Shown here: positions 1-9,312 of the stretch, piece by piece | How the letters are laid out: each line of letters starts with the position of its first letter | Numbering within the stretch: the stretch's first letter is position 1 | The notes under the pieces: generated by a model | What the model was told of the DNA's origin: nothing | Databases searched by the model: none | Seen by the model: only the letters and a program-made list of their open reading frames with translations | Program-made: the position numbers and the translations under genes | Source: Martelella lutilitoris | Lineage (GTDB): Bacteria; Pseudomonadota; Alphaproteobacteria; Rhizobiales; Rhizobiaceae | Assembly (NCBI RefSeq): GCF_005924265.1 | Contig: NZ_VCLB01000002.1 | Coordinates: 1 to 64,000 of the forward strand | Direction: 5' to 3' | Length of the DNA: 64,000 nt

Positions 1-1
1 C

Positions 2-3000
2 GGAAGCGGCTCCTGGACAACCGCCTCCAACAAATGGTCGACCATCAACGGTGAGGGCAATGCTGCCTGGGCAGGCTCCGTCGGTATCTTCGCCGGTCAA
101 AACGGCGGCCAGGTGACAGTCGGTAGCACAATGGGATTCGACAGGCTGGAGTTCCAGGCTGTGACAGCAATGTCGCCTACGGGCTATGTGCTGCTCGGCG
201 GGGCAGGAGGTCTGCTGACGCTGTCTCCCTATTCAAGTTCTTCCGGCACGCTGCAGGTCGACAATCTCGTGACGGCGACCATCGGCGTCAACATCCAGAA
301 CGGACAGAACAATGCCAACGCCGCCGTCAGCACGCTGGAGAAGACGGGCGGCGGCACGCTGGTCTTCACCGGAACAAAAACCTATACAGGTACGACCACC
401 ATTTCCGGTGGCACGCTTCAACTCGGCGACGGCACGACCAATGGCGGGGTTGATGGCAACATCAGTGTCGGAGCGAGTGGCACACTCGTCTTCAATGCCT
501 CGCCGACGCTTGGATTCAGCACGATCGTCGACAGCAACGGCTCGACCACGGCGGCCATGCGCGTCATCGGCACGGGAACTGTGAACTTCCTAAGTCCGAG
601 CACCAACTTCGCCGGCACGACGACTGTGGAAAGCGGCACGCTCAACGTTATGGGGACACTCGGCGGTAATGTCGACGTCACCGGTGGAACGCTCATGGGG
701 ACCGGCACGATCGGTGGCAATGTCAGCGTCACCGGCGGCACGCTTTCGGGCACTGTCGCCAACGCCACGCCACTTGCGATCAGCGGAACCCTGACGCTCA
801 ATCCCGGCTCCAGCTTGTCGGTGACGCTCAACGCCACGGCCAATACAGCTCCGCTGATCACGGTCGATACGCTGAACCTTCAGGGCGGAACGGTCATGTA
901 CATGCCGACGATGCTGACCGACATCGGTCAGCATTATAATCTGATCCGGTACACGACATTTGATCCGGCCGGAAGTCTTGGCAATCTCACGCTGCAGAAT
1001 CCAATGGGGCAGAACTACAGTCTCGGAAACGACGGTACTTTCATCTATATCATACCAGAAAGCCCCGTCGGGCAGGGCGCATACTGGCATCCGCAAACGC
1101 CACCGGGTTCCGGCAATTTCGGCGGCCCCGGAAGCTGGACCGCGAGCGGTGGCCAGAACTGGTCCAACTCACAGGGCCAGTCTCCCGGTCCCTGGACCCA
1201 GAGCGCCAACGCCATTTTTCAGGGAGCCCTCTCCGCCGCCATCACCGTCGACAGCAGCGCGCCCATCCTTGTCAATGGCCTCACGTTCGATACCACCGGC
1301 TACAGCCTGATTTCGAGGACTGGTCAGGCGGATGTGCTCACGCTCAACGCCAATGGCGCGTCGGTGGATATCGCGGTCAACGCCGCAATGGCGACGATCG
1401 CCGTTGGAATGATAGATGATGGCATGACGGCTAGTCCGGTCACCAAGACCGGCGTGGGCACGCTCGTGCTGACGGCGGACAACCAGTATACCGGCGCCAC
1501 GACGGTCTCGCAGGGCACGCTTCAGCTTGGTGACGGCACGACCAACGGTTCGATCAACCGCGCCTCAACCATCACGGTCAACCCAAATGCCACGCTTACG
1601 ATTATGGCGGAGGGAACATCAACCGTTACAATCAACAACATGCTGGCCAGCGGCGCCGGCGGGGGGACCGCCCCCCAGTTCAATATCGGCGGCACCGGAA
1701 CCGTCAGCCTTAACAGCCTTAACCGCGGCATTACTGGCTTTACGGGCCAGACGACCGTTCAAAGCGGGGCGACACTCACCGGAAACAACGGCAGTATCGG
1801 CGGAACGACGACGGTTTCCGACGGTGCGTTCCTTTCCGGAATTGCGAACCAGCCGTTCGGGATGGATAATCTTGTCCTGACCGATGGCATAGCCGGAAGC
1901 AGCGGCTCTGTCATTCGTGCTGCATTCCAGGCGCCGGCGGCGACGCCGCTGTTTGATGCTTCGGGAGACCTGACGCTTGGCGGTCTGGTCAACGTCACCA
2001 ATGCGAATCCCGTCGGCGGCGAGCTCGGCGATGGCGCCTATTACCTGATCTCCTACGGGAATCTCACGAACAGTATCGATGATCTCAAGATCGACGTGAA
2101 CTCGACGGGCATTGGCGTCAACAGCCAGGACGTGACCGTCTCGATGATGACCGTTGGCATGCGCAATATCGTCGCCATCGTGATCGGCGAAGGCGCCCAG
2201 AGCTACTGGAACGGAAGTAGAGACTCCGGACTGCAACCCGTTGTGGGTGGCAATGGCCGCTGGACGGCCAGCAGCACTGATCGCAACTGGACGGATAGCA
2301 GCGGGCATCCGCACGGACCGTGGAACCAGAAGACCGTCGCCGTCTTTGAGGGATCGGATTTGCCGCCGCCTGCCGTTGTCACGATCGACAGTTCGGCGGG
2401 CGCCGGCGGGGCGATCACGGTCGCCGGACTGTCTTTCGCCGTGGACGGCTACACGCTCAGCGGCCCCCAGCAAACGGACGCGTTGACGCTTTTCTCTGAT
2501 TTCTCCGACAACCTTTCAAAAATCGAGGTTCGTCAGGATTTTACGGCCACGCTCGATGTCGATCTCACCGGTACAGCGGGCATTCGCAAGGCAGGAACAG
2601 GCACACTGATCCTGAATGGCGACAAAACCTTTTCCGGCGGCACGCGGGTCGCGCAGGGCATCCTGCAGATCGGCAGCACCGCCGGCGGCGGGGCGGTACT
2701 GAATGACATCAGCGTCGATTCGACTGCGACGCTGTCCCTCTTCGCTCAGAATATGAGCACGCTTGTGTTCACGAACGCGCTTTCGGGCGTCGCCGGCGCC
2801 AATCTTGCGATCGGCGGAACCGGAACGGTTGATTTCCAAAGTACCAGCGCGACGAATTTCACTGGGGCGACCACCGTTGCCACCGGGGCAACGCTCATGA
2901 GCACGAGCGGCGGCGGGATCGGCGGCGCGGTGACGGTTCAGGGCGGCGCCACGCTTTCCGGCGCGCAGGCCGATCCTACCTTCACCGTCGGAGCCGGAAG

Positions 3001-6000
3001 TCTGACGCTTACGGATTCGATGTCGATGATCATCGTCTCGCTGAACGCACAGGCACCGGGAAACACACCGCTCTTCAGCGTCGGAGACTTCCATTTCGAC
3101 AATGGCGGCACGATCACGGTCGATGTCTTGAACGGGGCGGATCTGCCGCTCAACAATCACTACGTTCTGTTCCAGTACAGCGGGAGCCGTACGACGGATC
3201 TCACCCTTCTTGCTTTCGCGCCAGGAACCAATCCAAACTATCACCTGCAACAACAAGGCACGAACCAGATTGTCCTCGCCGTGACCGCGCCGGGCGACAA
3301 CTTCTGGAACCCCGGACAGACAACGGTGCCGCAGAACCTCGGCGGCAGCGGCGGCTGGACCGCTGATCGTTTCTGGTCGGATAGTGACAGTAATCCTGTG
3401 CCAGCTCCTCATGATTGGACGCAGGGCGCGACTGCGATCTTCGAGAGGAACGATGGAACCGTGACCGTCGACAGCAGTGGGGCCGCGATCAATGTCGGCG
3501 GCATGACATTCACCGGCGTCAGCTACGACATCAATCCGAACGCCGCCGTGGACCAGCTCACACTTGCCCCCGCCGGCAGCAATGCGGTGACGGTAGATGT
3601 CGACACTTCGGGTCAAACCGCCACCATCAACACCATTCTGGCCGGGAACGCCGGCCTGACGAAAACCGGCGCGGGCACGCTCGTCCTGACGGCGGATAAC
3701 CAGTATACGGGTGAAACGACGGTTTCGGCGGGGACGCTCGTGATTGGCGGCAGCAGATCGTTGCCTGCCGGCATCAATCTTGAGAATCCCGGAGCGACTC
3801 TGGAGGTCAACACGAACGGACCGGTGACCTTTGGAGCCGCCAACGTCATTTCGGGTACTGCGTCGAACGCCAATTTCAACATCGCCAGCGGCACAGTTGC
3901 TTTAAACAGCAACAGCGGCAATTTCGGTGGCACCACGACGGTGCAGGGCAACACCACGCTGACCGGGCATGGCACACTGGGCGGCTCCGTCTTCATCGAA
4001 GGCGGCGGCACGATCTCCGGCTCGGTCAATGGAGGCGCATTGACAGCCGGAACGCAGCTCACACTGGTGAAGACCGGCTCGACCGCATCGATCCTCGCGG
4101 TCGAACTGCATGAAACCGCCAATGCAAGCGCGGTCATTCAGACCGGGCAGCTGTTCATCAGCGGCGCGACGCTGCAGGTGACTATCGACAACGGACCAGC
4201 GCTGAATGACGGAACCTATCCGTTGATCGCCTATGCGACGCGGCGGCTTGGAGAATTGAGTTTGATTGCCGCGTCCGGCATCGCAACCGTCAATGACGTC
4301 TATTATCGGCTGAAGGCCAACGAAATGACCCCTAACGGTCCCGGCCAGATAGACCTTCTTGTCGGTGAAGACGCCTATCTCTACTGGAACGGCCTCACCG
4401 CCAATCCCGGCACGCCAATGGGCGCTGGCGGGCGAGGCACCTGGACCATGTCCAACCAGAACTGGACCGATGCCCAGGGATCGCCGCCGGGAGAATGGGG
4501 CAGCGGGGGGTACGGCGTGTTCGGCGGCAATGCCGGTGGCCCGGTCACCGTGGTCAGTCCGAACGCTCCGGACAATGTAATCGCAGTTTCCGGCATGCAG
4601 TTCACGGCGAATGGTTACACACTCGCCGCCAGTTCAACGCAGGATGTGCTCAACCTCGTGCCCCAGACTAGTGGCGCCGACGCCGAGATCGACGTCGTCA
4701 ACCCGTCTGGCGGCGGGACGACGACGGCGACGATCGACGTTCCGCTCATCGGATCTTCCGGTCTGAACAAGAAAGGCGATGGTACGCTCATCCTTGCCGG
4801 GGACAATAACTATGATGGCGAGACCACGGTCTCCGCCGGCACGCTGACTTCGGTCAATGAAAACTCAGTTCCCCACGACATCTCGATTGCCAGCGCCGCG
4901 ACGTGGAGCTGGAATGTCACAACCGATGCGACCTTTGGCGGCGTGATCTCCGATGCCGTGGCGCCCGGGGGAACCTTCGATATCAATGCCGGCTCAGGCA
5001 ATACCCTCACGCTCACCGGCGCGAGCGATCAGTTCTCCGGCACGACCAACATCACTTCCGGCCTTCTGTTTGTTCCGGCAAACGCCGCGCTCGGCGGGAC
5101 GATCAACGTCATGGGCGGCGCGCGGCTGACTGCCAAGGATTCTTCGCTCGGTTCGGTCCATGTCGCCGCAAACGGCAGCATGATCATCGGCAGCCAGACA
5201 CCGGTGGCCTCGACGGGGACCGTCACGCTGGACATCCTCGACGTGGATTCGTCGGCAACGCTGACCTTTATCATGGATTACGCCGGGAACATGGCAAGCC
5301 AGATCGTGGCGTCAGGATCCGTGACCATCGCCACCGGCGCCAATGTTTCGGTCTCCCCGATCAGTGGACACCTTGAGCTCGGCGACGAGTTCGTTCTGAT
5401 CCAGGCCACCGGCAATATCACCTGGACAGAGACGACCACCTTCTCCGACAATGGCGTCGGCGGCCTCATCCAGGTAAACCCCCTTAACAATCATCAGTTG
5501 ATCGTGACGGCCACCACGTCGCGCAACCGCCTCGATTGCTCGGCGCACCATTCTGCCTGCCTTGTGCTCGACAATGTCGGCGGCGACCTGCGGACCCTTC
5601 TGCGGGAGCTGGAGGACGACGGTCCGACGCTTCTTGCGGCGCTCGACCAGCTTTCAGGCAGCATCTATGCCTCGAGCGACGCTGCCATGATCGCCAACAG
5701 CCGCTATCTCAGCGATACCACCGGTCGGCAGGTCCGTGCCGCGCTCGGCGGCATCGCCGACGGCCGGCAGGCCTCCGCGGTCTCCAACTATGCCGCAGCT
5801 CCCGCCGTCGAAACCCCCTTCGGAACCTTCGAGGAAACCAATAGCGGCATTGGCGTCTGGGCAACGGGCTACGGCTCGTGGTCAAAGCTTGACGGCACGG
5901 CCGGCAGCGCCGCCCTGACGGATTCCGTCGGCGGCACCTTCATCGGCGTCGATGTCGGCGCCTTTGGCTCGATGCGCTTCGGCGGCGTCTTCGGCTATGG

Positions 6001-6670
6001 TCAATCCACCTACGAGGTGGAGGGTCAGAATGCCAAAGGCTCCAGCGACGACTACACGCTCGGCCTTTACGGGGGCGGACAATGGGGCGGATGGGGAACC
6101 GATTTCGGCGCCGCCTATACATGGCACGACATCTCCACCAGCCGCAGCATCGATTTTTCGGCTTTCTCCGACAGGATATCGGGCAGCTACGATGCCGGCA
6201 CCTTCCAGGTCTATGGAAGCTTCGGATATACATTCGACATGGGCGACAATTTCCGTCTCGAGCCCTATGCCGATGCGAGCTATATCCATCAGACGTCCGA
6301 CGGCTTCACCGAAACCGGCGGTCCTGCAGCCTTCTCGCGCAGCGCTTCCGAGATGAATACCGGTTTCACCACGGTGGGCCTGCGCGGCGCCTGGGACATT
6401 CCCCTCGGCGATTATCGCAGCCAACTGACCGGTTCGGCCGGTTGGCGACACGCCTATGGCGACATCGATCCGACCGCCGCGCTGCGCTTTAACGGAGGGG
6501 ATGTGTTCAACATGTCGGGCGCGCCGCTCGCCGAGGATCAGGCGGTCTTCTCCGTCGGCTGGACGACCGATTTCTCCGAAAATGTCAGCGTCGGCGTCAG
6601 CTATACCGGCCAGTTCGGCGGCGGCTACAAGAGCCAGAACCTCACCGGGCAGATCCAGATCAAGTTCTGA
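2..6670 (+). CDS. Autotransporter (type V secretion) with tandem PATR-type passenger modules; 5' end outside window
   Basis: The reading frame is open from the first bases of the window, and those bases already encode passenger-like sequence (GSGSWTTASNKW), so the start and signal peptide lie upstream. More than 2,200 residues are visible. The passenger is built of about five modules of ~365 residues. Each has a Trp-rich segment (WTAS...NWT...GPW), then VTVDSS, then a beta-strand repeat of the passenger-associated type (KTGxGTLVLTADNQYTG...TTVSxGTL). The beta-strand repeats lie near nt 336, 1440, 2583, 3655 and 4763. A C-x7-C pair (near nt 5535-5562) precedes the translocator. The last ~275 codons (about 5840-6670) read as a 12-strand autotransporter beta-barrel, with alternating aromatic strands and a terminal Phe (QIQIKF). 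It is probably a surface adhesin. The passenger ligand cannot be told from sequence. Confidence 0.93.
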   Translation, partial: GSGSWTTASNKWSTINGEGNAAWAGSVGIFAGQNGGQVTVGSTMGFDRLEFQAVTAMSPTGYVLLGGAGGLLTLSPYSSSSGTLQVDNLVTATIGVNIQNGQNNANAAVSTLEKTGGGTLVFTGTKTYTGTTTISGGTLQLGDGTTNGGVDGNISVGASGTLVFNASPTLGFSTIVDSNGSTTAAMRVIGTGTVNFLSPSTNFAGTTTVESGTLNVMGTLGGNVDVTGGTLMGTGTIGGNVSVTGGTLSGTVANATPLAISGTLTLNPGSSLSVTLNATANTAPLITVDTLNLQGGTVMYMPTMLTDIGQHYNLIRYTTFDPAGSLGNLTLQNPMGQNYSLGNDGTFIYIIPESPVGQGAYWHPQTPPGSGNFGGPGSWTASGGQNWSNSQGQSPGPWTQSANAIFQGALSAAITVDSSAPILVNGLTFDTTGYSLISRTGQADVLTLNANGASVDIAVNAAMATIAVGMIDDGMTASPVTKTGVGTLVLTADNQYTGATTVSQGTLQLGDGTTNGSINRASTITVNPNATLTIMAEGTSTVTINNMLASGAGGGTAPQFNIGGTGTVSLNSLNRGITGFTGQTTVQSGATLTGNNGSIGGTTTVSDGAFLSGIANQPFGMDNLVLTDGIAGSSGSVIRAAFQAPAATPLFDASGDLTLGGLVNVTNANPVGGELGDGAYYLISYGNLTNSIDDLKIDVNSTGIGVNSQDVTVSMMTVGMRNIVAIVIGEGAQSYWNGSRDSGLQPVVGGNGRWTASSTDRNWTDSSGHPHGPWNQKTVAVFEGSDLPPPAVVTIDSSAGAGGAITVAGLSFAVDGYTLSGPQQTDALTLFSDFSDNLSKIEVRQDFTATLDVDLTGTAGIRKAGTGTLILNGDKTFSGGTRVAQGILQIGSTAGGGAVLNDISVDSTATLSLFAQNMSTLVFTNALSGVAGANLAIGGTGTVDFQSTSATNFTGATTVATGATLMSTSGGGIGGAVTVQGGATLSGAQADPTFTVGAGSLTLTDSMSMIIVSLNAQAPGNTPLFSVGDFHFDNGGTITVDVLNGADLPLNNHYVLFQYSGSRTTDLTLLAFAPGTNPNYHLQQQGTNQIVLAVTAPGDNFWNPGQTTVPQNLGGSGGWTADRFWSDSDSNPVPAPHDWTQGATAIFERNDGTVTVDSSGAAINVGGMTFTGVSYDINPNAAVDQLTLAPAGSNAVTVDVDTSGQTATINTILAGNAGLTKTGAGTLVLTADNQYTGETTVSAGTLVIGGSRSLPAGINLENPGATLEVNTNGPVTFGAANVISGTASNANFNIASGTVALNSNSGNFGGTTTVQGNTTLTGHGTLGGSVFIEGGGTISGSVNGGALTAGTQLTLVKTGSTASILAVELHETANASAVIQTGQLFISGATLQVTIDNGPALNDGTYPLIAYATRRLGELSLIAASGIATVNDVYYRLKANEMTPNGPGQIDLLVGEDAYLYWNGLTANPGTPMGAGGRGTWTMSNQNWTDAQGSPPGEWGSGGYGVFGGNAGGPVTVVSPNAPDNVIAVSGMQFTANGYTLAASSTQDVLNLVPQTSGADAEIDVVNPSGGGTTTATIDVPLIGSSGLNKKGDGTLILAGDNNYDGETTVSAGTLTSVNENSVPHDISIASAATWSWNVTTDATFGGVISDAVAPGGTFDINAGSGNTLTLTGASDQFSGTTNITSGLLFVPANAALGGTINVMGGARLTAKDSSLGSVHVAANGSMIIGSQTPVASTGTVTLDILDVDSSATLTFIMDYAGNMASQIVASGSVTIATGANVSVSPISGHLELGDEFVLIQATGNITWTETTTFSDNGVGGLIQVNPLNNHQLIVTATTSRNRLDCSAHHSACLVLDNVGGDLRTLLRELEDDGPTLLAALDQLSGSIYASSDAAMIANSRYLSDTTGRQVRAALGGIADGRQASAVSNYAAAPAVETPFGTFEETNSGIGVWATGYGSWSKLDGTAGSAALTDSVGGTFIGVDVGAFGSMRFGGVFGYGQSTYEVEGQNAKGSSDDYTLGLYGGGQWGGWGTDFGAAYTWHDISTSRSIDFSAFSDRISGSYDAGTFQVYGSFGYTFDMGDNFRLEPYADASYIHQTSDGFTETGGPAAFSRSASEMNTGFTTVGLRGAWDIPLGDYRSQLTGSAGWRHAYGDIDPTAALRFNGGDVFNMSGAPLAEDQAVFSVGWTTDFSENVSVGVSYTGQFGGGYKSQNLTGQIQIKF

Positions 6671-6680
6671 CCAGTAAACC

Positions 6681-6704
6681 GGGGGCGTTCTCCGCAACGC
6701 CCCC
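6681..6704 (+). terminator. Stem-loop after the autotransporter gene
   Basis: A perfect 9-bp stem (GGGGGCGTT / AACGCCCCC) with a 6-nt loop begins 10 bases after the stop codon. There is no T-tract, so termination is likely but not certain. Confidence 0.55.
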
Positions 6705-6732
6705 GCTTCGACGGCAAAATGCGGGCGGGTAC

Positions 6733-6750
6733 GAGAGGCCGCTGCCTCTC
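6733..6750. other. Second stem-loop downstream of the autotransporter
   Basis: A perfect 7-bp inverted repeat (GAGAGGC / GCCTCTC) with a 4-nt loop lies between the first stem-loop and the dispersed repeat. It could be a backup terminator for either converging transcript. Confidence 0.4.
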
Positions 6751-6770
6751 GGATCAGAAACAGGCCTAGG

Positions 6771-6865
6771 GAGCCGTGCGTCTGTGCGGACGCACAAAGG
6801 ATGCGCTAACCTATTGTTTCTATGCATCGGCCCGAAACTCGATTCCGGTTTTCGGACCGATGCGC
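6771..6865 (+). repeat. Dispersed ~95-bp intergenic repeat, copy 1
   Basis: This block matches, in inverted orientation, the block at 24664-24764 over nearly its whole length, with scattered substitutions. It contains two internal hairpins: GTGCGTC..GACGCAC at its start, and a CGAAAA/TTTTCG-like arm pair at its end. It sits between two converging genes. Its form resembles the palindromic intergenic repeats known from Rhizobium and relatives. Confidence 0.75.
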
Positions 6866-6927
6866 TGCGATCTTTTACAACTTTCTTGCGCGCGTATGGA
6901 CAAATGTCGGAAAACGCGCAGCTGTTC

Positions 6928-9246
6928 TCAGAGCGTCACAGTGATATTGCCCTTGCCTTCGAGGATCACGCCTTCGGCGGTTTCCGCAATGCCGGCATCC
7001 CCGGCGCTGGCGACGGAAGTGACGTTCTGCAAACGCAGGCGCCACGGACGGTCCGCGTCCGATGCATTGACCGTCAGCGTGTTGCCATCGCGGGAAACGG
7101 CCAGCGCCTGCGTTTTCACGCCCTTGTCGGCGAAGATCGTGGCTTTTGCCGTCTTGCCGTCTTCGAGCGCGTAGAGAGCAAAGAGGGCGCCTTCCGCATA
7201 GTCATAGTCCGGCTTGTCGTCGACCGCGCCCCAGACGATGAGGCTTGAGGGGCGGACGTAGAGCGGCAGGCTCATGAAGTCGTGGTTTTCGACACGCCAG
7301 CTACCGCCTTCAACTTCCTCACCGGACAGGAGGTGCGTCCAGCGGCCCTTCGGCAGGTAGATTTCGGCATTGCCCGCTCTGTCGAGAACCGGCGCCACGA
7401 GAAGCTTCTCGCCGAGCATGTACTGGCGGTCGAGCGCGTCGCAGCTTCGGTCCTCCGGAAATTCCAGCATCATGGCGCGCATCACCGGCAGGCCGGTCTT
7501 GGGCGCTTCGCAGGCAGCTTCGTAGATTGTCGGCATCAGGCGCATCTTCAGCTTTGTGAAGAAGCGCAGGACATCGACGGCTTCCTCATCATAGAGCCAC
7601 GGCACGCGGTAGGACTTGGAGCCGTGCAGGCGCGAGTGGCTGGAGAGCAGGCCGAAGGCGCACCAGCGCTTGTAGACATCGGCTTCGGCCGTTGCCTCAA
7701 AACCGCCGATATCATGGCTCCAGAAGCCGAAGCCGGAAAGGCCGAGCGACAGGCCGCCGCGCAGGGATTCGGCCATGGACTCATAGTCCGAATAGCAGTC
7801 GCCGCCCCAGTGAACCGGGAATTGCTGGCCGCCGGTGGTGGCCGAGCGTGCAAACAGCACCGCCTCGTCCTCGCCCTTCGTCTCCTGCAGGGCCTCATAG
7901 ACGACCTTGTTGTAGAGGAAGGTATAGTAGTTGTGCATGGTCTCGGCGTCGGAGCCGTCATGATAGGCAACGTCGACCGGAATGCGCTCGCCGAAATCGG
8001 TCTTGAAGCAGTCGACGCCCTGGCCGACCAGATCCTTCAGATAACCGGCATACCAGTCGCAGGCTTGCCGGTTGGTGAAGTCGACCACGGCCTGGCCGGG
8101 CTGCCAGCGGTCCCACTGCCAGACGGAGCCGTCAGGACGTTTGATCAGGTAGCCGTTTTCCTTGCCCTCGTCGAAGAGCTTGGATTCCTGGGCGATATAG
8201 GGATTGATCCAGACGCAGATGTTAAGGCCGCGCTCCTTGTAGCGCTTCAGCATGGCTTCCGGTTCCGGGAAAGTTTCCGGGTCCCATTCGAAATCGCACC
8301 AGTGCAGGCCGCGCATCCAGAAGCAGTCGAAATGGAAGACGTGGAGCGGAATGTCGCGCTCGGCCATGCCGTCGAGGAAGCCGGTAACGGTCGCTTCGTC
8401 ATATTCGGTGGTGAACGATGTCGTCAGCCACAGGCCGAAGGACCAGCGGGCCGGCAGCGCCGGGCGGCCGGTGAGTTTCGTATAGCGGTCGATGACGCCC
8501 TTGGGGTCCGGCCCGTCGATGACGTAATATTCGAGGCTTTCGCCCGGAACCGAAAACAGCGCCTTGTGAACCTTCTCCGAGCCGATTTCGAACTCGACGC
8601 GGCCCGGATTGTTGACGAACACGCCCCAGCCGCGATTGGTCAGGAAGAACGGAATGTTCTTGTAGGCCTGGTCGGTGTTGGCGCCGCCGTCGCGGTTCCA
8701 GATATCGACCATCTGGCCGTTTTTGACAAATTCGGTGAAGCGCTCGCCGAGACCGTAGACCTTGGTGCCGACACCGAGGCTCAAGCGCTCGAACATATGG
8801 GTGCGGTCATTGTCGTCATGGTCGATGGCATGGCCGCCGGCCTTGTAGTCGGATCCGGTGATCGGTTTTCCGTCGCGCAGGAATTCGAGGTTCCAGCGAC
8901 CGTTCATGGCGACACGGGCGGTGAGGTTGCCGCTTTTCAGGGTGGCGAATTCGTCCGTGATCTCGATTTCCGGCGCAAAGCCTTCGTCCGGATAGAGGTC
9001 GAAATGCGGTCCCTTGTCGAGACCGCCGCGGAAGTGCTCGCTTTTCACCCCGATCATGCCTTCCATCGGTGCGGAGAAGGTGAGGATGATCAGGCGGGCA
9101 TTGATCTGGTTGGCGCGATCGTTCATCGGCCAGGTGGTGGCGCGGATGACCAGATTGCCGTCCTTGACGCGGGCATCAAAGACCTCAAGCGGCTGGTTGA
9201 GGTCGAAATTCTGGCGCACATGCCAGTTGCCGTCCATGATTTTCAT
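6928..9246 (-). CDS. yicI: Alpha-xylosidase, glycoside hydrolase family 31 (YicI-like)
   Basis: A 772-residue protein, the same length as E. coli YicI. It hydrolyses alpha-1,6-linked xylose from non-reducing ends, for example from isoprimeverose or xyloglucan fragments, in the cytoplasm. The GH31 nucleophile is visible as Asp417 in KTDFGE and the acid/base as Asp483 in HWGGD, each one residue from the E. coli positions (416 and 482). The order is N-terminal beta-sandwich, TIM barrel, C-terminal beta domains. It is the last gene of a leftward operon behind a sugar ABC transporter, 66 bases after the ATPase gene, with an AAGGA Shine-Dalgarno before the ATG. The xylosidase specificity follows from similarity to YicI; another alpha-glycoside remains possible. 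Confidence 0.92.
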   Translation of the reverse strand: MKIMDGNWHVRQNFDLNQPLEVFDARVKDGNLVIRATTWPMNDRANQINARLIILTFSAPMEGMIGVKSEHFRGGLDKGPHFDLYPDEGFAPEIEITDEFATLKSGNLTARVAMNGRWNLEFLRDGKPITGSDYKAGGHAIDHDDNDRTHMFERLSLGVGTKVYGLGERFTEFVKNGQMVDIWNRDGGANTDQAYKNIPFFLTNRGWGVFVNNPGRVEFEIGSEKVHKALFSVPGESLEYYVIDGPDPKGVIDRYTKLTGRPALPARWSFGLWLTTSFTTEYDEATVTGFLDGMAERDIPLHVFHFDCFWMRGLHWCDFEWDPETFPEPEAMLKRYKERGLNICVWINPYIAQESKLFDEGKENGYLIKRPDGSVWQWDRWQPGQAVVDFTNRQACDWYAGYLKDLVGQGVDCFKTDFGERIPVDVAYHDGSDAETMHNYYTFLYNKVVYEALQETKGEDEAVLFARSATTGGQQFPVHWGGDCYSDYESMAESLRGGLSLGLSGFGFWSHDIGGFEATAEADVYKRWCAFGLLSSHSRLHGSKSYRVPWLYDEEAVDVLRFFTKLKMRLMPTIYEAACEAPKTGLPVMRAMMLEFPEDRSCDALDRQYMLGEKLLVAPVLDRAGNAEIYLPKGRWTHLLSGEEVEGGSWRVENHDFMSLPLYVRPSSLIVWGAVDDKPDYDYAEGALFALYALEDGKTAKATIFADKGVKTQALAVSRDGNTLTVNASDADRPWRLRLQNVTSVASAGDAGIAETAEGVILEGKGNITVTL

Positions 9247-9270
9247 GTTGGTAAGTCCTTATGAATTCGG

Positions 9271-9300
9271 GCAGCGATGGCGGGGAGGCGCCATCGCTGC
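9271..9300 (-). other. Intercistronic stem-loop between ATPase and alpha-xylosidase genes
   Basis: A perfect 12-bp stem (GCAGCGATGGCG / CGCCATCGCTGC) with a 6-nt loop and no T-tract. It may stabilise or process the operon mRNA or lower downstream expression. Confidence 0.6.
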
Positions 9301-9312
9301 GCGCGGGACCGG

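Noticed and set aside
336-4850. A CRISPR-like regular repeat pattern
   Set aside because: The period is ~1.1 kb and the repeats are in-frame protein modules, not short identical repeats with spacers.
7282-9264. A 660-codon open frame on the plus strand opposite the alpha-xylosidase gene
   Set aside because: It has no recognisable domain, and its composition is that of an antisense shadow of a GC-rich gene. The GH31 frame has all catalytic motifs.
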